Part shown: positions 1-8,560 of the stretch, in pieces
Position numbering within the stretch: the stretch's first letter is position 1
How the letters are laid out: each line of letters begins with the position of its first letter
DNA from: Candidatus Eisenbacteria bacterium
GTDB lineage: Bacteria > Eisenbacteria > RBG-16-71-46 > SZUA-252
Direction: 5' to 3'
Assembly: GCA_035712245.1 (NCBI GenBank)
Contig: DASTBC010000064.1
Coordinates: 1 to 34,443, forward strand
Length of the DNA stretch: 34,443 bases
The notes under the pieces: generated by a model
Told to the model about the DNA's origin: nothing
What the model saw: the letters and a program-made list of their open reading frames with translations, nothing else
Database searches by the model: none
Program-made: the position numbers and the translations under genes

Positions 1-25
1 GAGCCGAAGCGTGCGCCAGGGCGCT

Positions 26-201
26 AGTTGACATAATCACTTGCCCCGGGGCAAGTGGTGGCCTCTGGCGGTTTGTCGCTCCGGCGCAGGGCTGCGCGTC
101 CGGCCCATTCCCAAGTTGACATAACCACTTGTTCTGGAGCAGGTTGCTCTTGGGTTTGTTGTGTTGAGCAAGGTCTCGCGCCTACTTGCCCCGGGGCAAG
201 T
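26..201. repeat. Palindromic repeat cluster (three units, one degenerate)
   Basis: Positions 38-57 form a perfect 20-bp palindrome, and 184-201 carry its 18-bp core ACTTGCCCCGGGGCAAGT exactly. Positions 127-144 match that core with five mismatches. An 18-bp direct repeat, AGTTGACATAATCACTTG, precedes the first unit (26-43) and recurs at 114-131 with one mismatch in front of the degenerate unit. The core also occurs inside the HNH gene at 31950-31965 and 32084-32101. This looks like a dispersed REP-like element. Each direct repeat contains TTGACA, but I see no matching -10 hexamer 16-18 bp downstream, so I do not call a promoter. No gene was found in 28-270. Confidence 0.75.
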
Positions 202-270
202 TGAGGAAACTCCGGCTCCTTTCAAGCGAGCTGGGTTCGGATCCGGGGAGCACCTCTGAAAGGAGACACG

Positions 271-996
271 ATGCGGCGAGCCGGTGCCCTTGCATCGATC
301 TGGATGCTCTTCCGTTCCCTTCCGCTTCTCGGCACGGTGACGCTCGCCATCGCCGCCACGCTCGCGCTCGTTCCCGGCATCGCCCGTTCCCAGTGGAGCA
401 CCGACCCACCTCCGCCGCCCACGGTCGAGCAGACCGCGGCCGACGTTCATCCCCATCGGGTCGAGATCACGCCCGTCGCGGGTTGGCAGTTCGGTGGAGG
501 ATTCAGCGGCAGCGAGGGGGAGATCGAGATCCCTGCCGCGTTCCTGTACGGGGCCATGCTGGATCTCTGGGTCCGGCCGGATGCGCAGGCCGAGTTCCTC
601 TACACGCGCCAGGAGACGAGTCTTCGCTTCGATCCCGCCGGGCCGTCACCGGAGATCGACCTGGGCGACCTGACCATCCACGAGTTCCAGCTCGGCGGGA
701 ACGTCGATTTGCGTCCCGGCCGCTTGCGTCCCTACGCGCTCGGGACCTTGGGCGTCACGTGGTTCGACCCGGCGGGGGACTATGACGGCGAGAGCCGGTT
801 CTCGAGCACGCTCGGCGCCGGGATCCGCGCGCCGTTGAGCGACCGGTTCGGGCTCCGGCTCGAGGGACGCTGGATCATCAACTTCTTCAACTCCTCGGGG
901 AGCCTCTTCTGCAGCTCGGGGGGATGCCTCGTCAACTTCTCGGGCGATTTCGTGTCCCAGGGCGCGTTGAGCGGGGGGCTCAGCATCGGGTTCTAG
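271..996 (+). CDS. Outer-membrane beta-barrel protein (OmpA-like porin fold)
   Basis: 241 aa. The ATG follows a GAAAGGAG Shine-Dalgarno at about 258-265. Residues 1-40 read as a signal peptide (MRRAGALAS..., hydrophobic core, then ...GIARSQ). The mature part alternates polar and hydrophobic residues in about eight strands with turn-like Gly/Asp/Asn linkers and ends in a terminal Phe (GGLSIGF), the classic outer-membrane barrel signature. A cysteine pair (FCSSGGC) sits in the last large loop. The segment RPYALGTLGVTWFDPAGDYD and the following ESRFSSTLGAG closely match the 16187-16837 barrel, so the two are paralogues. It is transcribed alone, convergent with the lipoprotein gene ending at 1051. 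Transport or adhesion substrate cannot be told from sequence. Confidence 0.85.
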   Translation: MRRAGALASIWMLFRSLPLLGTVTLAIAATLALVPGIARSQWSTDPPPPPTVEQTAADVHPHRVEITPVAGWQFGGGFSGSEGEIEIPAAFLYGAMLDLWVRPDAQAEFLYTRQETSLRFDPAGPSPEIDLGDLTIHEFQLGGNVDLRPGRLRPYALGTLGVTWFDPAGDYDGESRFSSTLGAGIRAPLSDRFGLRLEGRWIINFFNSSGSLFCSSGGCLVNFSGDFVSQGALSGGLSIGF

Positions 997-1050
997 CGCT
1001 CGAGGGCTGAGCGTCGGATGTAGCGCCCGCGCCAGGCTCCACGCCGCGGC

Positions 1051-1926
1051 CTAGCGCCCGCGCGGGACACCGCGGTCCCCGGAACCGACCACCGAATCCG
1101 CGAACGCCGCCATCGCGTCCCGGACCGCCCAGACGAGAGGCGGCGGCTCGAGATAGAGCATCGTGGGGGCGGTCATCGCCTCCCGCGCCCGGTCCTCCGG
1201 CGTCGACCAGTCCTGGAGCGGTGGCCGCTCCGGCATGGGGAGGCTGTCCGACGGCGCCCCGCGCTCCGCGTACCCCGTGATCTCCCCCGAGCAGACGAGC
1301 CCGCGCGTCGCGAGATCGTAGAGGTGCAGCGACACGTCGCTCTCGAGAATCGTGACGCGGATCTCGACGCCCCGCGAGGACCTGTCGACGCGCTCCGTCT
1401 CGCGATCCTCGGTCCGGACGCGCTTCGTTCGGACGCGCGCGAGGACGCCGTAGCGCGCCGAGTCGGCGAGCGCGTCCGCCGCGCGGCCCAGCCACAGGGG
1501 CTCGGCGCGCCCATGGAGCTGGTAGCCGAGAAGCAGGAGCCGAGCCGTCGAGTCGTCGAGCGCCGCGCGAACGCGCGCGTGGCGCAGGATCGGAACGCCG
1601 GCCCACCTCGCCGCGAGCACGCTGTCGAGCGCGGCGATCAGGGGCGGCCTCACCTGATCCACCTCGTCCACCTGGACCGCGCCCAGGACCGCGACTCCTC
1701 CCGCGCGAAGCGATTCGAGTGCCGCGGGCGCACCCCAGGCGCCGGGAGCCGCCACGCTCACGACACCGGATGCCGCCACGGGCTTCTCGCCGCCTCCGGA
1801 GCTCGCGCAGCCGGCGCACGCGAGCACGGAAGCCGCGAGGGCGGAGCCGGCGAGGAGCAGAGGGGCGAACGGCACGCGGGCGACCGAACGGCTGGGGAAA
1901 GGCAAGCGCCGCCGCGATTCCCTCAC
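1051..1926 (-). CDS. Putative lipoprotein of unknown function
   Basis: 291 aa from a GTG start at 1926, chosen because GTGA overlaps the stop codon of the upstream aminotransferase by 4 bp, implying translational coupling. TTG at 1905 or GTG at 1875 are alternatives. The N-terminus is arginine-rich, then a hydrophobic run (APLLLAGSALAASVLA), then Cys in VLAC/CAGC, consistent with a lipoprotein signal. The mature chain has a region around GGVAVLGAVQVDEVDQVRPP and strand-like stretches (RYGVLARVRT, VEIRVTILESDVSLHLYDL, GLVCSGEITG). These resemble envelope lipoproteins that evaluate as synthase/CsgG-like folds, but I do not recognise the family. It is likely anchored in the outer membrane facing the periplasm. 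Function unknown. Confidence 0.75.
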   Translation of the reverse strand: MRESRRRLPFPSRSVARVPFAPLLLAGSALAASVLACAGCASSGGGEKPVAASGVVSVAAPGAWGAPAALESLRAGGVAVLGAVQVDEVDQVRPPLIAALDSVLAARWAGVPILRHARVRAALDDSTARLLLLGYQLHGRAEPLWLGRAADALADSARYGVLARVRTKRVRTEDRETERVDRSSRGVEIRVTILESDVSLHLYDLATRGLVCSGEITGYAERGAPSDSLPMPERPPLQDWSTPEDRAREAMTAPTMLYLEPPPLVWAVRDAMAAFADSVVGSGDRGVPRGR

Positions 1927-3239
1927 GCGCCCGTCACCTGCGCGATGGAATCGCGAAGCGCCGTCGCGATCTCCACGATGGAATCGTCCTCCGTGACGAG
2001 CGGCGGCGCGAGGACCACGAAGTCCCCCCTCGTGCCGTCCACGACTCCAGATCCCGCGTGCACGAGAACGCCCCGTTCCCGGCAAGCCGCGGCGACGCGT
2101 TCCGCGACGCCGGCCTCCCGAGGGAACGGCGCTCCCGCGCGGCTCTCCGCGAGCTCGATTCCCCAGAGAGCGCCGAGGCCGCGCACGTCGAACACGGAGT
2201 CGAGCGCCCGAAGCGGCTCGAACGCCTCCCGGTAGATCGCCTCCGCCTCCCGCACGCGCTCGTAGAGTTTCCCGGACTCCAGCGCGTCGAGCACACGGCT
2301 TCCCACGGCCGCGGCCACGGGGTTCCCTCCGTACGTCTGGACGTGCCGGAACTCCTCGGGCTCGAGCGTACGGAGGATCCGGTCTGCGATCAGCACGCCG
2401 GCCAAGGGAGCGTAGCCCGCGCCGGCGCCCTTCCCGAACACGACCAGGTCGGGCTCGGCCTTCGCGTCGGGGCTCTGCTCCGCGAGCCGCTGCCATGAGA
2501 AGAGCGCGCCCGTTCTCCCGAATCCGGTCAGCACCTCGTCCGCGATCCAGAGCGCCCCCGATCCGTCGCAGAGCGTGCGCACGCGGGCCAAGTAGCCGGG
2601 AGGCGGCACCACGACCCCGAGACCCGCCCCCGGGATGGTCTCGAGGATGAACGCGGCGGGCGGCTCGGTTCCCACCGCCGCGTCGGCGCACGCGACGCGG
2701 CACGACGGATAGGAGAGTCCGCGAAAGCAGCGCGCGCAAAACGCCGATGGGCCGCCGCGACCGGGACCGACCGCGGCCTCGTACGGGGCGCGGCGCGTGG
2801 AGTATCCCGTGACGCTCAGCGCCCCGAGCGTCGCGCCATGGTAGTGGCCGGCGAGGTAGGCCACCCTCGTGCGCTCCGGATTCCCGCACGCGACCTGGTA
2901 GCGATGCGCGATCTTCAGCGCGACGTCGACGGCCTCGCTTCCCGAGGACGTCAGCACGGCCCGCTTGTACGGCGCGCCCGCGGCCGCGAGGAGCCGCCTG
3001 CGGTACGCGCGCGCATGCTCGGAATCGGAAATCGAGGGTCTCGCGTGCGGCACGCGGGACGCCGCCTCGCTCATCGCCTCCACGAGATCCGGCCGCGAGT
3101 AGCCGAGTTGGGCGCAGAACGCGCCGGACGTGGCGTCGAGGTAGCGCCTTCCGGCGCTGTCCCACACGTGGACTCCCTCCGCTCGCGTGAGGAGGAGGAG
3201 CGGGGCCGGAACGGAAAGGGTTCGTGGCGCGTGTGGCAT
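1923..3239 (-). CDS. Class III PLP-dependent aminotransferase
   Basis: 438 aa, usual length for the family. Fold-type I landmarks are visible: SSGSEAV near residues 98-104 (phosphate binding), GHYHG at 131-135 (ring stacking), WIADEV with Asp234 (pyridine N) and the Schiff-base lysine Lys270 in VVFGKG. Residues 168-184 hold a CX2CX8CX3C pattern (CARC...PSCRVAC). I recall a comparable Cys-containing insert in some class III aminotransferases such as Bacillus YodT, so this may mark that subfamily. Substrate is not predictable; omega-amino acids or amines are typical. ATG at 3239 has a weak AAGG upstream. The downstream lipoprotein gene overlaps the stop by 4 bp. No pathway partners are nearby, so its metabolic role is open. 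Confidence 0.9.
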   Translation of the reverse strand: MPHAPRTLSVPAPLLLLTRAEGVHVWDSAGRRYLDATSGAFCAQLGYSRPDLVEAMSEAASRVPHARPSISDSEHARAYRRRLLAAAGAPYKRAVLTSSGSEAVDVALKIAHRYQVACGNPERTRVAYLAGHYHGATLGALSVTGYSTRRAPYEAAVGPGRGGPSAFCARCFRGLSYPSCRVACADAAVGTEPPAAFILETIPGAGLGVVVPPPGYLARVRTLCDGSGALWIADEVLTGFGRTGALFSWQRLAEQSPDAKAEPDLVVFGKGAGAGYAPLAGVLIADRILRTLEPEEFRHVQTYGGNPVAAAVGSRVLDALESGKLYERVREAEAIYREAFEPLRALDSVFDVRGLGALWGIELAESRAGAPFPREAGVAERVAAACRERGVLVHAGSGVVDGTRGDFVVLAPPLVTEDDSIVEIATALRDSIAQVTGA

Positions 3240-3346
3240 GGGGACCGACCTTACCCTGCGGGGTGGGCTACGTCACCCCCGCGAGCGAACCGCGGGGTCC
3301 GGCGATGGGGACTACCGGACCGCAGGCAGCTGGCCGCCGCCTGGAC

Positions 3347-5077
3347 CTATCGCGCCCGCTCGACGGGTTCCGCCACCCCTACCGAGGCGACACGGATGGC
3401 GGCGCGCTGGAGCGCGGAGTAGCGCTCCTTCTGGGGTCGCATGGCGCTCGCGAGGAGGAGGCACACCTCGGCGCGCGTCAGCTTCTTCTCCGACTGGGCG
3501 AGCGACTCGAACCCCGGGTCCAGAATCGGGACCGGCCTCACCTCGGGAACGGACTTCGACTTCACGCGCGAGGGGCTCTTGCCCGCCGCCTTGGCCTGCT
3601 TCCGTGCCTTCGCAACGCGATCGGCCTCGGCCTTCTTCTTGAGGCGCGTCTCCTCCTCGGCCGCCGCCTTCGCTTCGCGCTCCGCTCGGTCCGCCGCGTC
3701 GCTCCCCGCGAAATGGCGGTTGAAGTCCCGCGACACGGCCATGGCGTCGAGCGAGCCCAGGTTGTGGGCACGAGCCCGGTGGCGGTCCAGGCACCGCAGC
3801 AGGATCTCGAGCGCCTCGGATCGCGTCACGGTCTCGCGCTCCCGCTCGACACGCGCGGCCTCACCGCTCACCACCCCCGCGTCCACGAGAGAAGCCAGGG
3901 TCGAGGACCAGTCCCGCGACGGGAACGCGGTGGACAGGCCGAACGCGGACACGAGCGAGGCGTAGTAATCCCCGCGGGTCACCGCATCGTCGGGCTCGAA
4001 CTCGTCCCCCTCCGCGAACGCGAGACCGTCCCGGCATGCCGCGAGCGCGTAGCGAGCTTCCCAGGATCCCGGCTCGAGATCCTCGTACCGGCGAACGTGG
4101 CCGTCCAGGAATGCGAGCGGATCCACCGTGTCGAGCCTCGCGAACGTGCGCGACTGGACCGTGGACCGCTCGGCAACCGCAACCGCAACCGCATCGGCAT
4201 CCGCGCCCTCGTCCTCGTCGGCGTCCCCATCCTCCTCGCCCTCGTCCGCGGGAGCGTTGCGCCGCAGCTCGAGGTGGAGGTGGGGCGAGCTCGCGCGCCC
4301 GGACTTCCCGACCTTGCCGATCGGCTCGCCCGCCACGACGATGTCTCCCGTCTTCACCGTCACCGACTTCGGCGCGAGGTGCGCGTAGAGCGAGTACACG
4401 GTCTCCCCGTTCGGGAGGAGATGCCGGAGGACCACGTAGTTGCCCCAGCCGGTCCGCCACTTCCAGGTGGTGCGCGTCTTCGTGACGGTCTTGTAGGTCT
4501 TCTTCGGCTTCGCGCCCTTCGCACTCTTCCCGCCCTTCGCAGCCTTCGCGCCCTTCGCGCCGGCGCCCTCCTTCGGAGTCACCGCCACCTTCACGCGCTT
4601 CTTCGTCACGACCTTCACGAGCGCGTTCGCGTCCGCGACCATCACGACGCCCGATCCGATCGCCCGCACCGGATCGCCTCCGCGTCCGCACGAGAGATCG
4701 ACGCCGTAGTGCATGCGCTGCTTCTTCGAGCCCCGAAGCGCGAGGTAGGGATCGGAGACGTACCACCCGTATGCGGAGCCGGACGCGGCCTTCTTGAAGT
4801 CGAGCTCGTCGCCCACCGGGTAGACGAACGCGCCGGCCACCGGCATGACCCGGTCATCGGAGGAGGGAGGCTTTGCCGAGGCCGCCGCGGATCCCTGCGT
4901 CCCCGGCTCGGCGAGGGCGGCGCCCACGAGCATCGCGCCCGCGAATGCCGCGCCGAGGAACGCGGCGCCCGAGGAGAGGAAGCCCGCGACGAGGATCGCG
5001 GCGCTCGAGACGACGATCTGGATGACGTCGAGCCCCCGGAAAGCGCGTTCGAGGCGCGTTCCTGGGAGCCGCGGCAA
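3347..5077 (-). CDS. M23 (LytM-type) peptidoglycan endopeptidase with SLH-like repeats
   Basis: 576 aa from a TTG codon that directly abuts the carboxypeptidase stop (TAGTTG), so translation is probably coupled. Residues 1-56 are a long hydrophobic export or anchor sequence. The M23 zinc site is complete: HxxxD at His123/Asp127 (MHYGVDLS) and HxH at 266-268 (SSPHLHLEL), with YAHL near 231-234. A Lys/Ala/Gly-rich insert at about 158-195 (GAKGAKAAKGGKSAKGAK) interrupts the domain. The C-terminal half has three motifs resembling S-layer-homology repeats (PDDAVTRGDYYASLV, VTRSEALEILL, KLTRAEVCLLLA), normally used to bind cell-wall polymer. The likely role is cutting peptide cross-links in the periplasm together with the carboxypeptidase upstream. 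Confidence 0.85.
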   Translation of the reverse strand: MPRLPGTRLERAFRGLDVIQIVVSSAAILVAGFLSSGAAFLGAAFAGAMLVGAALAEPGTQGSAAASAKPPSSDDRVMPVAGAFVYPVGDELDFKKAASGSAYGWYVSDPYLALRGSKKQRMHYGVDLSCGRGGDPVRAIGSGVVMVADANALVKVVTKKRVKVAVTPKEGAGAKGAKAAKGGKSAKGAKPKKTYKTVTKTRTTWKWRTGWGNYVVLRHLLPNGETVYSLYAHLAPKSVTVKTGDIVVAGEPIGKVGKSGRASSPHLHLELRRNAPADEGEEDGDADEDEGADADAVAVAVAERSTVQSRTFARLDTVDPLAFLDGHVRRYEDLEPGSWEARYALAACRDGLAFAEGDEFEPDDAVTRGDYYASLVSAFGLSTAFPSRDWSSTLASLVDAGVVSGEAARVERERETVTRSEALEILLRCLDRHRARAHNLGSLDAMAVSRDFNRHFAGSDAADRAEREAKAAAEEETRLKKKAEADRVAKARKQAKAAGKSPSRVKSKSVPEVRPVPILDPGFESLAQSEKKLTRAEVCLLLASAMRPQKERYSALQRAAIRVASVGVAEPVERAR

Positions 5078-6127
5078 CTAATCCGTCTCCAGGGTCTCGG
5101 TTCGGGACAGTCCGAAGCGGAAGGTCCAGTCGAGAATGCGTCTCGCTTCGGCAAAGCGCAGAGCGTTGCTCGGAGCGCCGAGCACCACCGCGGTGATGTC
5201 GGCGCCGGTCGGGGCCTTGACGTTCGTGACGAGGCAGTAGCCGGCTTCACGGATGAATCCGGTCTTGCCGCTCGTGACGGTCCACTGGCTGGCACGGAGC
5301 AGCCGGTTCGTGTTGACGAGCTGATGGAGCTTCTTGTTCGAGACGAACTTGTACTCGGTCTTCTGCGTGATCGCGCCGATCACGGGGTCCTGGGAAGCGA
5401 GGTTCAGGATCTTCGCCATGTCCTGCGCGGTCGAGACGTTCCGCTCGCTCAGGCCCGTGGGCTCCACGAAGTGGGAGCCGGAGAGTCCCAGCGAATCGGC
5501 CATCGAGTTCATCCTCGAGATGAAGTCGATGTGTCCGACGCCGCACGTGCGGACGAGCGCCTTGGTCGCCGCGTTGTCCGACGACATGAGCGACATGTGG
5601 AAGAGGTCGCGCACCGTGATCTCCTCCCGGGAGCGGATCCGGGTCTTGCTGGAATTCCGGATGTCTTCGGGGGTCATCTCGATCACGCGATCCCAGTCGG
5701 GATCCGTCTGGAGGAACACCATCGCCGTGACGAGCTTGGTGAGGCTCGCGATCGGAAGCACCTGCTCCGGGTTCTTGGTGAAGAGGACCCGGTTGTTCGT
5801 GGCGTCGACCACGTACGCGGCCTTCACGTTGAGGCGCGGAATGCCGTACGGGGTGACGGCCGGGAGGCGTAGCGGAGCGGGCCGGCGGCGCTTCCGGGTG
5901 GACCGCTTCCGGCGCTTCTTGGTCGTCGAGGCGGTCGGGGCGGCGGCCAGCAGGACCGTGCCCGCGCCGAGGCTCGGGGCGGACGCCCCTCCGGAAGACG
6001 TCCCGGCGGAGGCCGGCAGGGCGGGGTCGACCCCCTGGCCGCGGGCCTCCGTCAGGGCGGAGCCTTCCAGCAGGAACAGCGCCCCCAGGACCAGCGCCGC
6101 AGATCGGACCACAGGTTGTTTGAGCAT
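5078..6127 (-). CDS. Penicillin-binding D-alanyl-D-alanine carboxypeptidase (peptidase S11)
   Basis: 349 aa. All three serine penicillin-binding motifs are present: SxxK at Ser128-Lys131 (ASLTKLV), SxN at Ser183-Asn185 (SSDNAA) and KTG at 288-290 (TSGKTGFIREAG). Residues 1-30 are a signal peptide. The enzyme trims the terminal D-Ala of peptidoglycan stem peptides in the periplasm (DacA/PBP5-type family). Two features differ from PBP5: a very basic stretch at about 70-82 (KKRRKRSTRKRRR) between signal and domain, and a chain ending soon after the catalytic domain, without an obvious PBP5-like C-terminal beta domain or amphipathic anchor. The basic stretch might hold the protein to anionic membrane or wall polymer (inference). 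It is the first gene of a pair with the M23 peptidase. Confidence 0.92.
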   Translation of the reverse strand: MLKQPVVRSAALVLGALFLLEGSALTEARGQGVDPALPASAGTSSGGASAPSLGAGTVLLAAAPTASTTKKRRKRSTRKRRRPAPLRLPAVTPYGIPRLNVKAAYVVDATNNRVLFTKNPEQVLPIASLTKLVTAMVFLQTDPDWDRVIEMTPEDIRNSSKTRIRSREEITVRDLFHMSLMSSDNAATKALVRTCGVGHIDFISRMNSMADSLGLSGSHFVEPTGLSERNVSTAQDMAKILNLASQDPVIGAITQKTEYKFVSNKKLHQLVNTNRLLRASQWTVTSGKTGFIREAGYCLVTNVKAPTGADITAVVLGAPSNALRFAEARRILDWTFRFGLSRTETLETD

Positions 6128-6173
6128 CGCTAGTTAGCCCTCATCCGTTGACTTCCCTGTCGGCGGGTGAAAC

Positions 6174-6193
6174 GGGGGCAAACGATTGCCCCC
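6174..6193 (-). promoter_or_regulatory. Small perfect hairpin in the leader of the carboxypeptidase gene
   Basis: GGGGGCAA and TTGCCCCC are separated by four bases, an 8-bp perfect stem lying 47 bp ahead of the carboxypeptidase ATG. A second 7-bp inverted repeat (ATGAAGC / GCTTCAT) lies at 6223-6246. These could be a protein-binding site or leader structure; there is no T-run, so a terminator is unlikely. Otherwise 6128-6335 shows no gene. Confidence 0.35.
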
Positions 6194-6335
6194 TCCAGGG
6201 TTATCGGACTGGGCAGGCCGATATGAAGCGGAAAGTGAGGCTTCATGCCGTTGGAGGTGTCCGGCAACAAGGATCTTACCACATCCTCTGGATCGCGGCC
6301 AACCCCCAAACCCATCCCAACCGCCCAAGAACTAC

Positions 6336-6390
6336 ACGGGCGGCCCGCCGGGGTGTTCTTCGGGCCAGGGCCCCCGGTCGTGCCGCCCGT
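6336..6390 (-). terminator. Possible terminator or RNA stem after the PDZ gene
   Basis: ACGGGCGGC (6336-6344) is exactly complementary to GCCGCCCGT (6382-6390), giving a 9-bp GC-rich stem 16 bp past the PDZ-protein stop codon. The intervening 37 bases are also GC-rich and can fold further. In the minus-strand reading only a short T-containing tract (GTAGTTCTT) follows, so intrinsic termination is plausible but not textbook. Confidence 0.4.
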
Positions 6391-6405
6391 AACTGCCGGG
6401 TACCG

Positions 6406-7071
6406 TTAGTCTTCTCGGCTCTCGTTCCGGGCCCGGAGCTCTTCCCGCAGTTCCCGGACTTCTTCCTGCAAGCTCTGGACCTCGCGCTCCAGGTCATCCA
6501 GCTGGCGGCGGACCTCGTCCCGGCCCACCCGGATCCGCTCCATCCGCTCGGGCAGGTCGTCCAGTTCCCTCACGTGCCAGCGCGTCACGTCTCCGTAGCG
6601 CTGCGGGGGGCGGGTGCCGAGCGTGACCTCGAAGTTCTTGCGCTCGCCCGCACGGACGGCCGCGATCTGGATCGTCGCGCCCGGCTTCTTCTCGCGCATC
6701 TCGCGGATCAGCTCGGCGGAGTCCTCGATCTCCTCGCCGTCGAGACGCACGATCACGTCGCCGCGCTTCAGGCCGGCTTTCTCGGCCGGGCTCTCATCCT
6801 CCACGCGGTTCACGAGGGCTCCCTCGGTGCTCGGGAGATCCCGGGCCTGCTTCAGCTCGGGGTCGATGTCCTGGACACGGACGCCGAGATAGCCCCCCTG
6901 GACCTGGGCTTCCTCACCGCTGTGGCCGCGATCGACGCGGACGCGCGGCGGCGTCGAGTGAGCGTCGTCCTCCTCGTGTGGGTGGGCCACCGCGGGCGCC
7001 GCCGAGAGCGCCAGGCACAGGGACCCTGCCGCCAGACCCAGCAGGGGCCAGCGGGCGACCTTCGTGTTCAT
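6406..7071 (-). CDS. Secreted PDZ-domain protein with C-terminal coiled coil
   Basis: 221 aa. The start at 7071 is set by an excellent AAGGAGG six bases upstream. Residues 1-29 are a signal peptide ending in PAVA. After a His/Glu/Asp-rich linker, a single PDZ domain spans about 60-145: GGYLGVRVQDI (carboxylate-binding loop region), ESPAEKAGLKRGDVIVRLDGEEI, and the later strand GATIQIAAVRAGE. Residues about 165-215 are heptad-rich (RRQLDDLEREVQSLQEEVRELREEL), a coiled coil likely to make it an oligomer. No protease domain is attached, unlike DegP/HtrA, so it is probably a periplasmic adaptor or chaperone. It has a 178-bp upstream gap from the beta-helix gene, so it may have its own promoter or belong to the end of that operon. 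Confidence 0.88.
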   Translation of the reverse strand: MNTKVARWPLLGLAAGSLCLALSAAPAVAHPHEEDDAHSTPPRVRVDRGHSGEEAQVQGGYLGVRVQDIDPELKQARDLPSTEGALVNRVEDESPAEKAGLKRGDVIVRLDGEEIEDSAELIREMREKKPGATIQIAAVRAGERKNFEVTLGTRPPQRYGDVTRWHVRELDDLPERMERIRVGRDEVRRQLDDLEREVQSLQEEVRELREELRARNESRED

Positions 7072-7249
7072 GGTTTCCTCCTTGAACTGGTTGGGATCGG
7101 CTGGGTCTTCCCGGCAGTGCCCCCCGGCCTCCATTTCGTGTACCGGCAAGGGCGACGCGAAGTTCCAGCGTCCGGTCGGGCGAAACGCGAAACCCGTCCC
7201 GGTTCGCCCCGGACGTACTCTGATTGGACCGGAAATCCCGAGGGACCGT

Positions 7250-8560
7250 TTACTTCGAGGGGACCATCTTGAAGCTGGCGCACTTCTTCGGGAGCGCGCC
7301 GATCGGGCCGCAGCTCGCGAGGACCGCGGGGGAGAGGTCCCGGAGGTAGAAGTCCCCCTTCGCTTCGTCGCAGAACAGAGGATCGCCGACGAGGGTGTCC
7401 GCGGACGGCAGGCTCGCCAGCGCCGCCCCGCTCGGATCGTGAACCAGGTTGCACTCGAAGTGCGGCGTGGACTGCTGGATTCCCACGAACGTCCTCTGCT
7501 GGGGCGCCATGACGAAGATGTTCTTCACGATCTCGGGCGAGACCCGTTCCGCGGCCCAGATGGTGCCACCGCCCTCGGCGGCGGCGTTCCGGTAGAAGGT
7601 GTTGCTCTGGATGGTGGGATTCACGCCCGCGGGACCTCTTCCGACGATCGTCATCGCCGCTCCCGCGGCGCCCTTCGCGCGGTTCAGATCGAACACGCAG
7701 AGTCCCGCGGTCAACGTCGCCTGATCGACCTGGACGGCCCCGCCCGTGGAGGCTTCGTTCTCGGTGAACCGGCTGCGGGAGAGCGTCACGCGCGATCCGC
7801 GCACGACCGCGACGGCGCCCCCCGCGAGCTTGGCCGTGTTCTTCTCGAACCAGCCCTCGAGGACGAGCGCCTCGGACGAATCGGCGAGGATCGCGCCGCC
7901 GTTCGCTCCGTCCGCGTGATTTCCTTCGAAGTTGCACCCGCGGATCGGGAAGAGGATCCGCGAGGAGACGAGCGCGATCGCGCCGCCCGAGTTCCCGCGG
8001 TTCCTCAGGAATTCGCACGAGCGGATGAGACCCGTGGACGAGGTCATCGTGATGGCGCTCCCCTGGTTCTCGATGAACCGGCAGTCGCGCACGTCCACGT
8101 TCTCCGACTGCCAGATCGAGATCGCGCTCTCCCAGTTCTTCTCGAGGATGTTTCCCGCCACGAGGAAGCCCGAGGAGCGGACGATGTGGATGCCGCCTCC
8201 CGAATTGGATCGCCCGCGGCGAATCGTGAATCCGACGATGCCGCCGCCCGAGACGCCCTCCACCGAGAGAACACGCGCGGCGTCGCCGCCGTCGAGGATC
8301 GTCGTGTCCGGGCCTTGAGCGCCGAAGAGGAGGACCTTCTTCTTGATCGTGAATGGGCCCGTGTAGGTCCCGGGAGACACGAAGATCGTGTCGCCGGCCG
8401 AGGCCGCGTCGATTCCGGCCTGGATCGTGCGGTGCGTGCGCGGAACGTGGACGGCCGCATCGGCGGGCGTGGCCGCCGAGAGGAGGACCGTGACCGCGAG
8501 CATCCCCGCGAGCGCCAGGCATCCTGCCGTCGTGAGGATCGCGGGGCGATCAGCTCGCAA
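7250..8560 (-). CDS. Secreted right-handed parallel beta-helix protein (pectin-lyase-like fold)
   Basis: 436 aa from a TTG at 8560, preceded by AGGAGG six bases upstream and overlapping the preceding M16 gene by 11 bp. Residues about 8-35 form a signal peptide. The mature chain opens with HVPRTHRTIQAGIDAASAGD and then IFVSPGTYTG, the typical start of NosD/DUF1565-type beta-helices. It continues with many 20-25-residue coils rich in Asn, Gly, Val and Ile (for example GNILEKNWESAISIW, NVDVRDCRFIENQGSAITM, CNFEGNHADGANGGAIL). No catalytic residues of polysaccharide lyases are recognisable, so binding to a polysaccharide or surface is as likely as catalysis. It is the last gene of the methyltransferase-M16-M16 operon. 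Confidence 0.85.
   Translation of the reverse strand: MRADRPAILTTAGCLALAGMLAVTVLLSAATPADAAVHVPRTHRTIQAGIDAASAGDTIFVSPGTYTGPFTIKKKVLLFGAQGPDTTILDGGDAARVLSVEGVSGGGIVGFTIRRGRSNSGGGIHIVRSSGFLVAGNILEKNWESAISIWQSENVDVRDCRFIENQGSAITMTSSTGLIRSCEFLRNRGNSGGAIALVSSRILFPIRGCNFEGNHADGANGGAILADSSEALVLEGWFEKNTAKLAGGAVAVVRGSRVTLSRSRFTENEASTGGAVQVDQATLTAGLCVFDLNRAKGAAGAAMTIVGRGPAGVNPTIQSNTFYRNAAAEGGGTIWAAERVSPEIVKNIFVMAPQQRTFVGIQQSTPHFECNLVHDPSGAALASLPSADTLVGDPLFCDEAKGDFYLRDLSPAVLASCGPIGALPKKCASFKMVPSK

Noticed and set aside
1-27. Open frame ending in TAG at 25-27 (EPKRAPGR), possible tail of an upstream gene
   Set aside because: Only eight codons are visible, far too few to tell coding from chance.
28-60. 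TTGACA as a -35 box
   Set aside because: No TATAAT-like hexamer lies 16-18 bases downstream; the motif is better explained as part of the repeat unit.
1323-2498. Plus-strand frames opposite the aminotransferase and lipoprotein
   Set aside because: Arg/Ala-rich shadows without SD sites or domains.
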